From positions 62,001 to 126,000 of the forward strand of contig CAVVMV010000002.1 in NCBI GenBank assembly GCA_963749485.1: a stretch of 64,000 nt of DNA, given 5' to 3'. Below the pieces are notes generated by a model. That model did no database searches. It worked only from the letters and a program-made list of their open reading frames with translations, and was not told the origin of the DNA. Of this stretch, positions 1-9,904 are shown piece by piece; the stretch's first letter is position 1; each line of letters begins with the position of its first letter. Both the position numbers and the translations under genes were made by a program. Source of the DNA: JAZGGS01 sp963749485. Lineage in GTDB: Bacteria > Bacteroidota > Ignavibacteria > Ignavibacteriales > Ignavibacteriaceae.

Positions 1-48
1 GCTGGCTGAAGTTCTTACTTCTTCTATTTTAGATTCGGGTATTCTCAT
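1..48 (-). CDS. dnaG: DNA primase N-terminus (partial, runs off the window)
   Basis: Sixteen codons read leftward from an ATG at 48 to the window edge, giving MRIPESKIEEVRTSAS. An MRIP start followed by a short IxEIR-like helix is the usual N-terminus of DnaG in Bacteroidota and Chlorobi, just before the CHC2 zinc-binding domain. DnaG makes the RNA primers for replication. The identification rests on 16 residues, so it is tentative. The gene is divergent from the DJ-1 family gene at 185. Confidence 0.45.
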   Translation of the reverse strand, partial: MRIPESKIEEVRTSAS

Positions 49-142
49 ATTTATTTATACACCTATGGTGTAAATATACACTTAACAGCAGGAATTGTGA
101 AGATTAAAAAAAGTATATTTAATATCGTTTAATCAAATTCTT

Positions 143-150
143 TATATTTG
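143..150 (+). promoter_or_regulatory. Bacteroidota-type -7 element upstream of the PfpI gene
   Basis: TATATTTG followed by C matches the TAnnTTTG(Y) -7 consensus of the Bacteroidota primary sigma factor exactly. It lies 35 bp before the ATG at 185. A matching TTTG -33 box at the usual spacing is not evident, so this is only a candidate promoter. Confidence 0.4.
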
Positions 151-184
151 CAATTATTAATGATAGGAATAGCTTTTTAAATAA

Positions 185-706
185 ATGAGCTTAGTAAATA
201 AAAATAGTGTGCTTCTGTTTCTTCCTGCCACGGATTTTAATGAAGAAGAATATTCTATTGTAAAAAATCTTTTGCTGAAGTACGGTAAAAATATTTTCAT
301 CACTTCGGATGACCATTATGTTTGCTCTGGCAGTAAGGGAATGAAAGTTAAATCGGATACAAGTTTTTATAATGTAAACACAATGAACTTTACAGCGTTA
401 GTTCTTATTGGCGGGGCAGGAAGCAAAGCTTACTGGGATAATGAAAAGCTGCATACTATAAGCAGGGATTTTGACGCTGTTCAAAAAATAATCGGGGCGA
501 TTTGCTCGGCACCTATAATTTTAGCAAAGGCAGGTATTCTTAAGAACAAAACAGCAACCTGTTATTATGAAGACAAAAACGAGTTGATCAATTTAGGAAT
601 AGATTACCAGGACAGAGCAGTAGTAACCGATAAAAATATCGTAACTTCAAATGGCTCACAATCTGCAGCACAGTTTACCGAAGCAGTTCTTCATTTAATA
701 AAATAA
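185..706 (+). CDS. DJ-1/PfpI family protein
   Basis: The 173-residue protein has the flavodoxin-like fold signature of the DJ-1/PfpI superfamily: a strand ending in LVLIGGAGS (about 72-80) and a nucleophile elbow GAICSAP with the candidate nucleophile Cys107. A C-terminal strand-helix reads VTSNGSQSAAQFTEAVLHLI. Members act as glyoxalases or deglycases, chaperones or proteases, and sequence alone does not say which. It is a full-length single domain with no signal peptide, so cytoplasmic. It stands alone between divergent dnaG and ispG. The family call is firm and the substrate unknown. Confidence 0.8.
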   Translation: MSLVNKNSVLLFLPATDFNEEEYSIVKNLLLKYGKNIFITSDDHYVCSGSKGMKVKSDTSFYNVNTMNFTALVLIGGAGSKAYWDNEKLHTISRDFDAVQKIIGAICSAPIILAKAGILKNKTATCYYEDKNELINLGIDYQDRAVVTDKNIVTSNGSQSAAQFTEAVLHLIK

Positions 707-771
707 TTATTAAAACGTTCTAAATAGCCGGCATTTATGTAAAGTAATGCTGAAGATAAAACTAATTAAGT

Positions 772-2811
772 TTGATGATTGATAAGCAAAAAAAATATTG
801 TAACAGCTTAACCGAATACTCGCGGTTCAAAACAAGAGAAGTTTTTGTAGGAAAAATACCCCTCGGTGATAATAATCCAATCCGCATTCAATCGATGACT
901 ACAACTGATACAATGGATACTATTGCCACAGTTGAACAAGCAATTAGAATGGTTGATGCTGGTTGTGAATATGTTAGAATTACAGCACCAAGCATCAACG
1001 AAGCAAAAAATCTTGAGAATATTAAAAACGAACTTAGAAAACGGGGATATGATGTCCCACTTATTGCCGATATTCACTTTACGCCAAACGCCGCAGAAAT
1101 TGCTGCGCAGATTGTTGAAAAAGTGAGAGTGAATCCTGGAAATTATGCGGATAAGAAAAAATTCGAACAGCAGGAATATACAGATGGAGAATATAATGCG
1201 GAACTTGAGCGGATAAGAAAAAAATTTACGCCGCTTGTAAAGATTTGCAAAGAGCATGAAACAGCAATGCGGATAGGGACAAACCATGGTTCACTCTCCG
1301 ATAGAATAATGAACCGTTACGGCGATACCCCGCTTGGGATGGTAGAATCAGCACTTGAGTTTGTAAGAATTTGTGAAGAACTGGATTACCATAACATTGT
1401 TTTATCGATGAAAGCCAGCAACACTCAGGTTATGGTTCAGGCATACCGGCTGCTTGTTAACCGAATGATAAGTGAGGGAATGAATTATCCTCTTCATCTT
1501 GGTGTAACTGAAGCAGGGGGCGGAGAGGATGGAAGAATCAAGTCTGCACTTGGCATCGGAACTTTGCTTGAAGATGGGTTGGGCGATACTGTGAGGGTTT
1601 CGCTTACGGAAGATCCGGAATATGAAGCCCCGGTTGCAATTTCGCTTGTTAACAGGTACAAAAACCGTAAAGGGCACAAACCAATTGTTCCAATCGATAA
1701 AAACCCGGTAGATCCTTTCACTTTTGAAAAAAGAAAATCGTTTGAGTTGCCAGGTATTGGCGGAAGTAATCATCCAGCTGTAACCGCAGATTTAAGTTCG
1801 TATAAAAATATTTCGTATGATGATTTAAAAGATATCGGCTACACTTATGATGCTGTGATAGATAAGTGGAATGTAAGCGATATTGCAACAGATTTTATTT
1901 TTACCGGGAATAACATCTTATCATTTCCAATTCCCTCAGGGTTAAAACAAATTTGTAATTATCACCATTGGTTAAATTTAACTGAAGATAAGGATTCCTA
2001 TCCTCTTCTTACAGTTGAAGGTTATTTAACTTTAAATAAAATTATCTGCAACGCTCAACTTCCTTAAAATTAATTTTGATGAACTTACAGAAGAATTAAT
2101 TAAAAAGCTGAAAGAAAACAATAATACAGTTCTGATTATTGAAACAAAAAACATTCACGGAATGGCTGAGCAACGAAGATTCATTTTTGAGTCGAAGAAT
2201 AAAGAGCTGGACAATCCTGTAATCATTAAACGAGATTATAAAAATATTTCTCTTGATGAACTGCGACTCTATTCATCAACAGATTTGGGCGCTTTGCTGA
2301 TTGATGGAATGGGTGACGGTGTTTGGATTACGAACAATCAAATGATACAGAGCTAAGAGAGAGAATAATAAGACTATCTTTTGTGAACGAATCCCAAACA
2401 AAATTTATCAACCGTACCTTGTTTGGAATTTTACAGGCAGCAAGAGTAAGAATTTCCAAGACAGATTATATTGCCTGCCCATCCTGCGGCAGGACTCTAT
2501 TCGATCTGCAGGTGACAACTGAAATGATAAGGAAGAGAACAAGTCACTTAAAAGGATTAAAAATTGCGATTATGGGCTGTATTGTTAATGGTCCCGGTGA
2601 AATGGCTGATGCGGATTACGGATATGTCGGTTCTGGAGTTGATAAAATTTCACTTTATAGAGGAAAAGAAGTTGTAAATAATAATGTCCCTTCTGAAAAA
2701 GCTGTAGATTCGTTGATAAATTTGATAAAAGATGGACGGAAATTGGACAGATCCTGCTTAAAACGATTCGATGTTGTACACTTCACCATACCAATTGATT
2801 CTTTTCTCTAA
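772..2811 (+). CDS. ispG: (E)-4-hydroxy-3-methylbut-2-enyl-diphosphate synthase, long form, frameshifted
   Basis: IspG is the [4Fe-4S] enzyme that reduces methylerythritol cyclodiphosphate to HMBPP in the MEP isoprenoid pathway. Frame 1 (772-2067) carries the TIM barrel, with PIRIQSMTTTDT near residue 40 and LGVTEAGGGEDG near 243. Frame 2 continues the inserted middle domain to about 2335. Frame 1 again carries the reductase domain with cluster cysteines CPSCGRT and GCIVNGPGE. Frame changes lie near 2040 and 2335. A third near 2740 would give a DGRNWTDPA ending with a stop at 2761 instead of 2811. At about 660 residues it is the long form seen in Bacteroidota, Chlamydiae and plants. dxr of the same pathway lies at 14.5 kb. 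Confidence 0.9.
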
Positions 2812-2885
2812 ATCATTTATATTTCAACACTTAATATGATTGGATTAAAATTTCACATTTTAAAGTTTATTGTTAGAAAATACAT

Positions 2886-2960
2886 AGGGGAATGTAAAGT
2901 CCCCGATTAAAAGGATAAAATTATTAAATGCACTTCAACGATAGAAGTGCATTTTTTTTT
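2886..2960 (+). terminator. Two hairpins ending in a T-run, between ispG and the Nif3 gene
   Basis: A small GGGG/CCCC hairpin (about 2887-2904) is followed by a strong stem AAATGCACTTC (2926-2936), loop AACGATA, GAAGTGCATTT (2944-2954) and an unbroken T-run to 2960. This has the form of an intrinsic terminator for ispG. It ends only 3 bp before the likely Nif3 ATG at 2964, so it could also act as a leader attenuator. Confidence 0.7.
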
Positions 2961-2963
2961 GAT

Positions 2964-4076
2964 ATGATCTGTAAAGATGTTATATATTATTTAGAAAGTT
3001 GGGCACCAAAGGGAATTGCCTGGGAACGCGATAATGTTGGTCTGCAGGTGGGCACTGAAAACAGAGGAATAAAGAATATCCTGCTAAGTCTGGATTTAAC
3101 TTTAAAAGTAATTGATGAAGCAATAAACAGGAACTGCAATCTTATTATCACACATCATCCACTCCTATTTTACCCGCTGCATAAAATTGATACGGAGAAT
3201 GACCAGAAATCTAAAATGATAGAGCTGCTCGTAAAAAATAATATTACACTCTATTCTGCTCACACAAACCTGGATATGGCAAAAGATGGTGTCAGTTTTC
3301 AGCTTGCAAATAAATTAAAATTACAAAACCTCAACTTTCTTAGGAACTTAGACAATAACCAGGTAAAGCTTGTAGTATTTGTTCCGGCAAGCCATTTAAA
3401 TACAGTAGCCGATGCAATTCATAGTTATGGCGGTGGAATTATTGGAGAGTATTCACATTGCAGTTTTCGTACCGCCGGAACGGGAACTTTTATAGGTTCA
3501 AATTCATCCAATCCCGCAATAGGTAAGAAGGGCAAACTTGAAAAAGCAGAGGAAGTTAAGCTGGAAGTTCTCGTAGATTCATTCAAATTGAGCAATGTAA
3601 TTTCTGCAATGAAGCATGCACATCCTTACGAAGAGGTTGCTTACGATCTTTATCCCCTAAAAAATGAAAATGTAAATTACGGAATGGGTGTGCTTGGTGA
3701 GCTATCAGCACCAATGACTGCAAATGATTTTCTAAAACATGTTTCCACATCATTAAAAATAAAAAATCTGCGTTACACTAACGGTACAGAGCAACGGATT
3801 AAAAAAGTTGCTGTATGTGGTGGCTCAGGAAGTGAGCTTATACCGGATGCCTTAAATAATCAAGCTGATGCATATGTAACTGCTGATGTAAAATATCATG
3901 ATTTCCAGGATGCCGAAGGAAAATTGCTTTTAATTGATGCCGGGCATTATGAAACTGAAATTTTTTGCATTGACGAAATTCAAAAAAGACTGAGAAAATT
4001 TTTAATAAATAATACCAAAATTAAAATTTTTAAGTTTAGGGGCTCAACAAACCCTATGTTTTTTTTTAACAATTAA
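2964..4076 (+). CDS. Nif3-like dinuclear metal centre protein (DUF34)
   Basis: This is a member of the Nif3/YbgI family, toroidal hexamers with a dinuclear metal site; GTP cyclohydrolase I type 2 is a common but unproven database label. The N-terminal core shows GIAWERDNVGLQVG and the metal ligands of THHPLLF and SAHTNLD. The C-terminal half has ADVKYHDF, DAGHYETE and an RGSTNP ending, with the usual inserted CutA-like domain between. Family members usually begin MxIKDIxxYLExWAP, which fits the ATG at 2964. The in-frame ATG at 2928 lies inside the upstream terminator hairpin and is rejected. It is followed 13 bp downstream by the zinc-ribbon gene, a common pairing in bacteria. Confidence 0.87.
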   Translation: MICKDVIYYLESWAPKGIAWERDNVGLQVGTENRGIKNILLSLDLTLKVIDEAINRNCNLIITHHPLLFYPLHKIDTENDQKSKMIELLVKNNITLYSAHTNLDMAKDGVSFQLANKLKLQNLNFLRNLDNNQVKLVVFVPASHLNTVADAIHSYGGGIIGEYSHCSFRTAGTGTFIGSNSSNPAIGKKGKLEKAEEVKLEVLVDSFKLSNVISAMKHAHPYEEVAYDLYPLKNENVNYGMGVLGELSAPMTANDFLKHVSTSLKIKNLRYTNGTEQRIKKVAVCGGSGSELIPDALNNQADAYVTADVKYHDFQDAEGKLLLIDAGHYETEIFCIDEIQKRLRKFLINNTKIKIFKFRGSTNPMFFFNN

Positions 4077-4089
4077 GGAGCCAGGAAAA

Positions 4090-4813
4090 TTGTATAACAG
4101 ATTAAAATTTCTTTACCAGTTTCAGCAAATTGATGACCAGTTGGATGAACTTGAGGAATTAAGGGGTGATCTTCCTAATGCTGTAAGGGAGCTTGAAGAC
4201 CAGATTAACAGCTTAAAAGAGGATACCTCCAGTAAAGAAAAAGAGCAAAAAGATTCGCTTAAAAAACGTGAGAAAAATGAAGAAGAGATTGAAAAGCAAA
4301 AAGAGAACCAGAAAAAATTCAAAGCTCAACTTTACCAGGTAAGAAATAATAAAGAATACGATGCTCTTACTAAAGAAATTGATCATACTGATGATTTGAT
4401 TAGTAAACTGGAAGCTGAAAATGATGGGTTAGCTGATCTGAGTAAAAGCCTTACGCATCAAATTGAAGATATAAAACCAAAGCTTTTTGAATTAAAAGAT
4501 GAACTGAAAGCTAAAGAAGCAGATTTAAAAGAGATTGTAAAAGCTAACGAAAAGGAAGAGGCAAAACTTCTAAAAGAAAGAAAAAAGATTGAAGGAAGAG
4601 GTTAAAAAACCCGACCTTTCTGCTTATAAGCGCATCAGGAAAGCAAAGCGAGGTAAAGCAGTTTCAACTATAAAAAGGTCTGCCTGTTCCGGCTGCCATA
4701 ATATTGTTCCTTCGCAGCGGCAATTAGAAATAAGAAGAAACAACCGGCTCTTCTTTTGCGAATATTGCGGTCGCATTCTTGTTTCTGCAGAAATTGCCGA
4801 ATCTGAAGATTAA
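4090..4813 (+). CDS. Coiled-coil C4 zinc-ribbon protein (COG1579 type), frameshifted
   Basis: The first part (4090-4605, TTG start) is a nearly pure charged coiled coil of about 165 residues rich in Glu and Lys. The frame changes near 4590. The continuation to 4813 carries a zinc ribbon with CSGCHN and CEYCGR, the standard C-terminus of COG1579 proteins such as CT398 and HP0958, which bind partners including RpoN or flagellar factors in some species. The two parts join to about 240 residues, the family length. It follows the Nif3 gene closely and probably shares its transcript. Its role here is unknown. Confidence 0.82.
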
Positions 4814-4954
4814 TAAAGAGCTGCTGCTAATTCTTTTATACTGATTAAGGTAAAGTTATTTTGTATATTTATACAGATTATAGTTTAGTAGAACCTTTTT
4901 AATAAAAGCTCATTTAAAAGAGCAACAGAGTTTTAATAAAGAAAAATAAAATAT

Positions 4955-5333
4955 CTCAGTCCGGGCAATTGCTCTCCCGTTTTAACGGGAGGGAGGAAAG
5001 TCCGAACTTCAGAGAACAGGGTGCCGGGTAATACCCGGGATTCCGGTTTACCCGGAATACTGCAAGTGCCACAGAAAATACACAGCCCCGGTTCTGCCGT
5101 GGTAAAGGTGAAAAGGTGGGGTAAGAGCCCACCGTTCCGATGGTAACATCGGAAGCAAGGTAAACCACACCCGAAGCAAGACCAAATAGGGAAATCGCTT
5201 TTCTTAATTGAAATGCGGGGTGTTCGCCCCGATGGTTTCCGGGTAGGTCGCAAGATTCCAATGGTAACGTTGGAACCAGATAAATAATTGCCGTCCCGGT
5301 TTGGGATTACAGAATTCGGCTTACAGGGCTGGG
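4955..5333 (+). ncRNA. rnpB: RNase P RNA, class A
   Basis: This is the catalytic RNA that matures tRNA 5' ends. Conserved blocks appear in order: GAGGAAAGTCCG (about 4993-5004), ACAGGGTGCCGG, GCCACAGAAA (about 5069), the AGCAAGACCAAATAGGG block (about 5175-5191), GGTAGGTCGCAAG and ACAGAATTCGGCTTACAG. Helix P1 forms between CAGTCC (4957-4962) and GGGCTG (5326-5331). Ends are set from P1 and are good to a few bases. The P3 region carries a perfect hairpin TCCCGTTTTAACGGGA (4975-4990), identical to a 16-mer in the repeat at 19055. A recJ gene follows 35 bp later. Confidence 0.95.
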
Positions 5334-5368
5334 CTATTTTATTTGTTCTTTACATTTTTTCAATTTGA

Positions 5369-7105
5369 TTGCCGATGCTAATAAAACGCTGGACAATTAA
5401 GAACGTAGAGGATGAATATTCAGTTAAATCCCTGGCTGATTCGTTGAATATCTCCGATATATTGGCAAGCTTGCTTGTTGAAAGAAATATAAAAACCTTT
5501 TCCGAAGCAAAACAATTTTTCAGACCAACTCTCGAATCCCTCCACGATCCCTTTCTTATGGATAACATGGAAGAAGCTACTACAAGATTAATTGAAGCTT
5601 TAACAGAAAACCAATTAATTTGTATTTACGGCGATTACGATGTAGACGGCACCTGCGCCACCGCAGTGCTTTATTTATTTCTTAAAGAACTTGAGGCAAA
5701 CGTTGAGTATTACATTCCTAAAAGATTGGAAGAAGGATACGGATTATCTAAAGCTGCAATTGACCAGGTAAAGGAAAAGGGAACTTCGCTGCTTATTACT
5801 GTAGACTGCGGCATAACGGCTATTGAAGAGACTGAATATGCAAACCAGCTTGGTATGGATGTAATTATTTGCGATCATCATCAGCCAAAAGAAGAGATTC
5901 CAAATGCAGTGGCAGTACTCGATCCTCTAAAACCAAATTGTAATTATCCTTTTAAATACCTTTCTGGAGCAGGTGTTGCATTTAAACTTGCACAAGGTAC
6001 CGGCGAACGAATTGGGAAGAGAGACTTGTGTTTACAATACCTCGATCTTGTTGCCCTTGCAGGTGCGGCAGATATTGTTCCTTTAAATGATGAAAACAGG
6101 GTGCTTGTTGCAGAGGGTTTAAATATGATAAACAACAACCCGCGTCCGGCAATGGAGGCACTCATTGAGATTAGTCATCTACAACCTGGTCAGTTAAACT
6201 CAGGGCAGGTAGTATTTACAATTGCACCAAGAATAAATGCCGTAGGAAGAATGGGTGATGCTGAAAGAGCGGTTGAGTTGTTAATAACCGATGATAAAAA
6301 CGAAGCTCTTAAACTTGCCCGGGTTTTGGAGACGGAAAATTACGAGCGTAGAAAAATTGATGTGGAAACATTTGACTCGGCTATAGAAATGGTTGATGAT
6401 TATCTTGACAAGAAGAATGATTTCGCAATTGTGTTACACTACGAAGACTGGCATCCGGGCGTAATTGGAATTGTAGCTTCACGACTTGTTGAAAAATATT
6501 ACCGTCCTACAGTTTTACTTACTACTATTGATGGCATTGCGAAAGGTTCAGCCAGGAGCATTACCAACTTTAATATATATGAAGCGCTTGAAAAGTGTGA
6601 AGGTTTATTGCTCCATTTTGGCGGGCACCGGATGGCAGCAGGTGTGGCTGTAGAGTTAGATAAAATTGAAGAGTTTAAAGAAATGTTTAATAATATTGTC
6701 CGTGAAACAGTTACAGTAGATGATCTCTTACCGGAAATAAGGATAGATTCCAAACTAAAGTTTTCAGAAATAACTCCGAAATTTCTAAAAATTCTTGAAC
6801 AGTTTTCACCGTTTGGTCCTGGAAATATGCGTCCAGTGTTTTTATCTGAAAATGTGCAAATTTCGAATACGCCGCGCATTGTTGGTACAAATCATTTATT
6901 ATTAAGTTTGAAGCAGGAAGGATCTGAAAAAATATTCGATTGCATTGGTTTTAATATGGGAGAGTTTTGTGATCCGATAATTAAAAACAATTCGAAGATA
7001 GATGTGGTTTTTACAATTGATAGAACTGTACGCGATGGAAGAGTTTTTCCGCAATTCAGGTTAAAAGATATTAAAATAGAAGAGAGTATAGAGGAGACAG
7101 TTTAA
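5369..7105 (+). CDS. recJ: Single-stranded-DNA-specific 5'-3' exonuclease RecJ
   Basis: RecJ is a DHH-family nuclease that resects 5' ends in RecF-pathway recombination, mismatch repair and base excision repair. The 578-residue protein is unbroken. It shows motif I YGDYDVDG with D89, D91 and D93, motif II TVDCGIT with D146, and the DHH motif D169-H170-H171. The DHHA1 domain has LLHFGGHRMAAG, and an OB-fold C-terminal domain contains FSPFGPGN. The length is typical. Its last base overlaps the ATG of yebC (TAATG), which implies translational coupling in a repair cluster that continues with ruvC and ruvA. Confidence 0.95.
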   Translation: MPMLIKRWTIKNVEDEYSVKSLADSLNISDILASLLVERNIKTFSEAKQFFRPTLESLHDPFLMDNMEEATTRLIEALTENQLICIYGDYDVDGTCATAVLYLFLKELEANVEYYIPKRLEEGYGLSKAAIDQVKEKGTSLLITVDCGITAIEETEYANQLGMDVIICDHHQPKEEIPNAVAVLDPLKPNCNYPFKYLSGAGVAFKLAQGTGERIGKRDLCLQYLDLVALAGAADIVPLNDENRVLVAEGLNMINNNPRPAMEALIEISHLQPGQLNSGQVVFTIAPRINAVGRMGDAERAVELLITDDKNEALKLARVLETENYERRKIDVETFDSAIEMVDDYLDKKNDFAIVLHYEDWHPGVIGIVASRLVEKYYRPTVLLTTIDGIAKGSARSITNFNIYEALEKCEGLLLHFGGHRMAAGVAVELDKIEEFKEMFNNIVRETVTVDDLLPEIRIDSKLKFSEITPKFLKILEQFSPFGPGNMRPVFLSENVQISNTPRIVGTNHLLLSLKQEGSEKIFDCIGFNMGEFCDPIIKNNSKIDVVFTIDRTVRDGRVFPQFRLKDIKIEESIEETV

Positions 7106-7840
7106 TGTCCGGTCATTCAAAATGGTCTACCATTAAAAGAAAAAAAGGTGCTGCAGATGCAAAGCGTGGTAAAATGTTTACCAAGCTTATTAAAGAAATC
7201 ACGATAGCTGCAAGAGAAGGTGGCGGCGATCCGGGAGCAAATCCAAGATTACGCCTTGCAGTTGATAACGCAAAAGCTGCTAACATGCCGGCTGATAATA
7301 TTGAACGCGCAATTAAAAAAGCTACAGGCGAACTTGAAGGTGTAATTTTCCACGAACTAACTTACGAGGGTTACGGACCATCGGGTGTAGCTGTTATAGT
7401 TGAAGTTGCTACAGATAATAAGAACAGAACTGTTGCTGATGTAAGACATCTTTTTAGCAAATATAACGGAAGTTTAGGGGAAAACGGATCCGTTGCATGG
7501 ATGTTTGACAGGAAAGGTGTAATTACACTGCCTACGCAGGATAAAACTGAAGATGATATTATGGATATAGTTTTGGAAGCCGGCGCAGAAGATCTTCAAA
7601 CCGAAGAGGATTTTTTTGAAGTTCAAACTGAATCTGGAATCTTTTGACCCTGTAAGAAAAGCACTTTTAGCAAAAGAACTTCAGGTTGAAAACGCTTCTT
7701 TACAATGGATTGCAAAAAATGTTGTAAAGGTAAACGGCGAAGATGCTGAAAAAGTCATTAAGTTAATAGATGCACTTGAAGAGAGTGATGATGTACAGAA
7801 CGTTTTTTCAAATGCTGATTTTGACGAAGACGTGATTTAA
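7105..7840 (+). CDS. yebC: YebC/PmpR (TACO1-family) protein, frameshifted
   Basis: The family was annotated as transcriptional regulators; members are also linked to helping ribosomes through difficult codons such as proline runs. The N-terminus MSGHSKWSTIKRKKGAADAK is diagnostic, followed by FTKLIKEITIAARxGGGDP. The reading frame changes near 7632: the first frame stops at 7647, while the other frame continues with ESFDPVRKALLAKEL and ends in an acidic tail at 7840. The joined length of about 245 residues is normal. Gene order yebC-ruvC-ruvA is widespread in bacteria and supports the call. Confidence 0.92.
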
Positions 7841-7880
7841 AATAAATTTAAGCCGGTAATCTTTTTCCTGGCTCCTAAGT

Positions 7881-8420
7881 ATGATAATTCTCGGAATTGA
7901 TCCCGGAACCAATGTAACCGGATACGGGATTATAAAATATAAAGAAAACACCTGCACACAAATTGCAAGCGGTATTATTAAACTTCCTTCTTCCAAATCA
8001 ATACCCCATCGTTTAAAAATAATTTATGATGAACTTGATAAGCTGATTAAAACTTATAAACCTGATGAGTTTGCAATCGAAACAGCTTTTTATGGTAAGA
8101 ATGTTCAATCTGCAATGAAGATTGGCTATGCAAGAGGTGTATCTATCCTTGCTGCTGTAAACAACGGCATTCCAACAAATGAATATTCTCCAAGGGAAAT
8201 AAAAAAATCGGTTGTGGGTAAAGGCGCAGCTACTAAAGAACAGGTAAATTATATGATAAAAACCCTGCTGAATATTAATAATGCTAATATGAAAAATGAT
8301 GAGAGCGATGCGCTTGCTATTGCACTTTGTCATGCTTTCAGGTTTAAATTACCTTCCAATAAAAAAAACAACAGTTGGAAAGCATTTACGGAAGCAAACC
8401 CGGAAAGAGTGATTGAGTAA
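7881..8420 (+). CDS. ruvC: Crossover junction endodeoxyribonuclease RuvC
   Basis: RuvC resolves Holliday junctions by paired nicking as a dimer with RuvAB. The protein begins MIILGIDPGTNVTGYG. The four catalytic acidic residues are visible as D7, E67 (FAIETAF), D140 and D143 (NDESDALAIALCHA). At 179 residues it is full length. The gene follows yebC by 40 bp and precedes ruvA by 64 bp. No frame breaks occur. Confidence 0.95.
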   Translation: MIILGIDPGTNVTGYGIIKYKENTCTQIASGIIKLPSSKSIPHRLKIIYDELDKLIKTYKPDEFAIETAFYGKNVQSAMKIGYARGVSILAAVNNGIPTNEYSPREIKKSVVGKGAATKEQVNYMIKTLLNINNANMKNDESDALAIALCHAFRFKLPSNKKNNSWKAFTEANPERVIE

Positions 8421-8484
8421 GTTTTATAATCTGCATAATTTTTATTTTGTGTAATATTGTTGAGTAATTTATTATGAGTTTAAT

Positions 8485-9063
8485 GTGATTGGTTTTCTTA
8501 CTGGTAAAATAATTTCAGCTAAACCCACACAGCTTCTTTTAGATGTTAACGGGGTTGGTTACACCGTTTCAATATCGATTAACACATTTGAAAAAATTTC
8601 CGGTAAAGAAACTGCTTCGCTCCATATCTATACAAATGTAAAAGAGGATTCAATTTCACTGTTCGGATTTTTTAAAGAGGCTGAAAAGGAAATGTTCGAA
8701 ATTCTTATCTCAGTTTCAGGAGTTGGTCCAAAATCTGCGCTTGGACTTTTATCAGGCATTTCAGTTGAAAACCTTAAGCACGCAATTATTGAAGAAAATG
8801 TTTCAAGGATAGTGGCTGTTCCGGGAATTGGAAGAAAGACTGCAGAAAGATTAATTCTTGAGCTTAAATCTAAAGTTGGTGCAATTGAAGACGGTGAAGT
8901 TGCTGCTCATCCAAGCCGCAAACAGGAAGCAATTTCTGCACTTACTACTCTTGGTTATAATATCAAGATTGCAGAAAATGCTGTACTTAAAATCTTGTCT
9001 GCAGAAAAGGATTGCGGGCTGGAAGAATTAATTAAAAAAGCTCTCTCCGAATTAAACAGATAA
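8485..9063 (+). CDS. ruvA: Holliday junction branch migration protein RuvA
   Basis: RuvA binds four-way junctions as tetramers and loads the RuvB motor. The 192-residue protein has the N-terminal OB domain (MIGFLTGKI, DVNGVGYTV), two helix-hairpin-helix motifs (VSGVGPKSALGLL near 79-91; VPGIGRKTAERLILELK near 113-129) and the small C-terminal domain III that contacts RuvB (EAISALTTLGY). The start is GTG at 8485, chosen because family members begin MIGxLxGxI. ruvB is not in the window. Confidence 0.95.
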   Translation: MIGFLTGKIISAKPTQLLLDVNGVGYTVSISINTFEKISGKETASLHIYTNVKEDSISLFGFFKEAEKEMFEILISVSGVGPKSALGLLSGISVENLKHAIIEENVSRIVAVPGIGRKTAERLILELKSKVGAIEDGEVAAHPSRKQEAISALTTLGYNIKIAENAVLKILSAEKDCGLEELIKKALSELNR

Positions 9064-9097
9064 TTTGTGCTACTGTTATAGCCAATAGAAATTTCAA

Positions 9098-9192
9098 ATC
9101 TCAAATAACAATCCTCAAATAAATTACAATATTTAATTATGAAATTTTGTTTGTTGATTTTTGGAGCTTGAAATTTATTTGTTATTTGAATA
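9098..9192. repeat. AT-rich inverted repeat between convergent genes
   Basis: TCAAATAACA (9101-9110) pairs with TGTTATTTGA (9180-9189), and CAAATAAATT (9116-9125) pairs with AATTTATTTG (9172-9181), making a long AT-rich stem with a small bulge and a loop of about 45 bases. It lies between the convergent ruvA and FAH-family genes and could serve as a bidirectional terminator or be a dispersed AT-rich repeat. Confidence 0.45.
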
Positions 9193-9222
9193 TTGATTAT
9201 TGAAGTTTTATAAAGTCTTTTG

Positions 9223-9880
9223 TTACCTGATTCCACAGGTTAGTTCAGCAATTCCTTCAATCTTTCCAACAAGCTTATCTCCACGATTTACTTTACTAAC
9301 GCCGGCAGGAGTGCCTGTAAAAATCAAATCACCTTTTTCAAGAGTCATTACAGAAGAAACATATTCTACAAGTTCAGCAGGATTAAAAATCATACTGGAT
9401 AAAGTATCTTCCTGCTTAATAACGCCATTTACGCTTAGTGTTATTTTTTCATCAAGAGATAATTTATAATCTTCTTTAAGAACAAAATCAGAGATAACAG
9501 CAGAAGTATCGAAACATTTTGCAAGTGTCCAGGGATGTCCTTTACTTTTTAATTTTGATTGCACATCACGCAATGTCATATCCAATCCAACACCATAACC
9601 TGCAATTGCATTCTCTGCTTCTTCAAGAGATGCATCTTTAATTTTTGCCCCGATGAGTAAAACAAGTTCAACTTCGTGATGCAATTCATTTCCAAAAGAA
9701 GGATGAATAATATCTTCTCCTGAATAAATTACAGCGGAAGCAGGTTTTAAAAACAGAACCGGTTTCGCAGGCAACTTCATTCCCAAGTTCTTTTGCATGC
9801 TCTGCATAGTTTCTGCCAATGCAAACAATTTTACCGATTGGAATTCTTTCATTAGTTGTTTTGATTGTAATCTGGTTCAT
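9223..9880 (-). CDS. Fumarylacetoacetate hydrolase (FAH) family protein, frameshifted
   Basis: The FAH family contains metal-dependent hydrolases and decarboxylases acting on 2-oxo or acylpyruvate compounds. The N-terminus, starting at 9880 (MNQITIKTTNERIPIGKIVC then IGRNYAEHAKELGNE), is in one frame. Near 9785 the frame changes and the rest continues with KPVLFLKPASAVI, then the metal-binding HHEVELVLLIG and a YGVGLDMTLRD segment, ending with LIFTGTPAGVSKV. The joined protein of about 218 residues matches FAHD1/YcgM-type members. It is preceded on the same strand by the secreted protein at 9905. The substrate cannot be told from sequence. Confidence 0.85.
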
Positions 9881-9904
9881 CTTATAAATACTTTCTATCT
9901 ATGC

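Noticed and set aside
808..1287. 159-codon minus-strand open frame
   Set aside because: Antisense of ispG, Cys/Phe-rich composition typical of a shadow frame, and no family features.
772..2811. Programmed frameshifting as cause of the split genes
   Set aside because: Sites are unrelated, go in both directions, occur up to four times per gene, and lack slippery-site structure; sequencing error is simpler.
2928..2963. Upstream ATG for the Nif3 gene
   Set aside because: It lies inside the terminator hairpin and adds residues not found in the family.
4933..5261. Two long minus-strand open frames with up to 106 codons
   Set aside because: They lie on RNase P RNA, whose conserved blocks and P1 pairing are clear.
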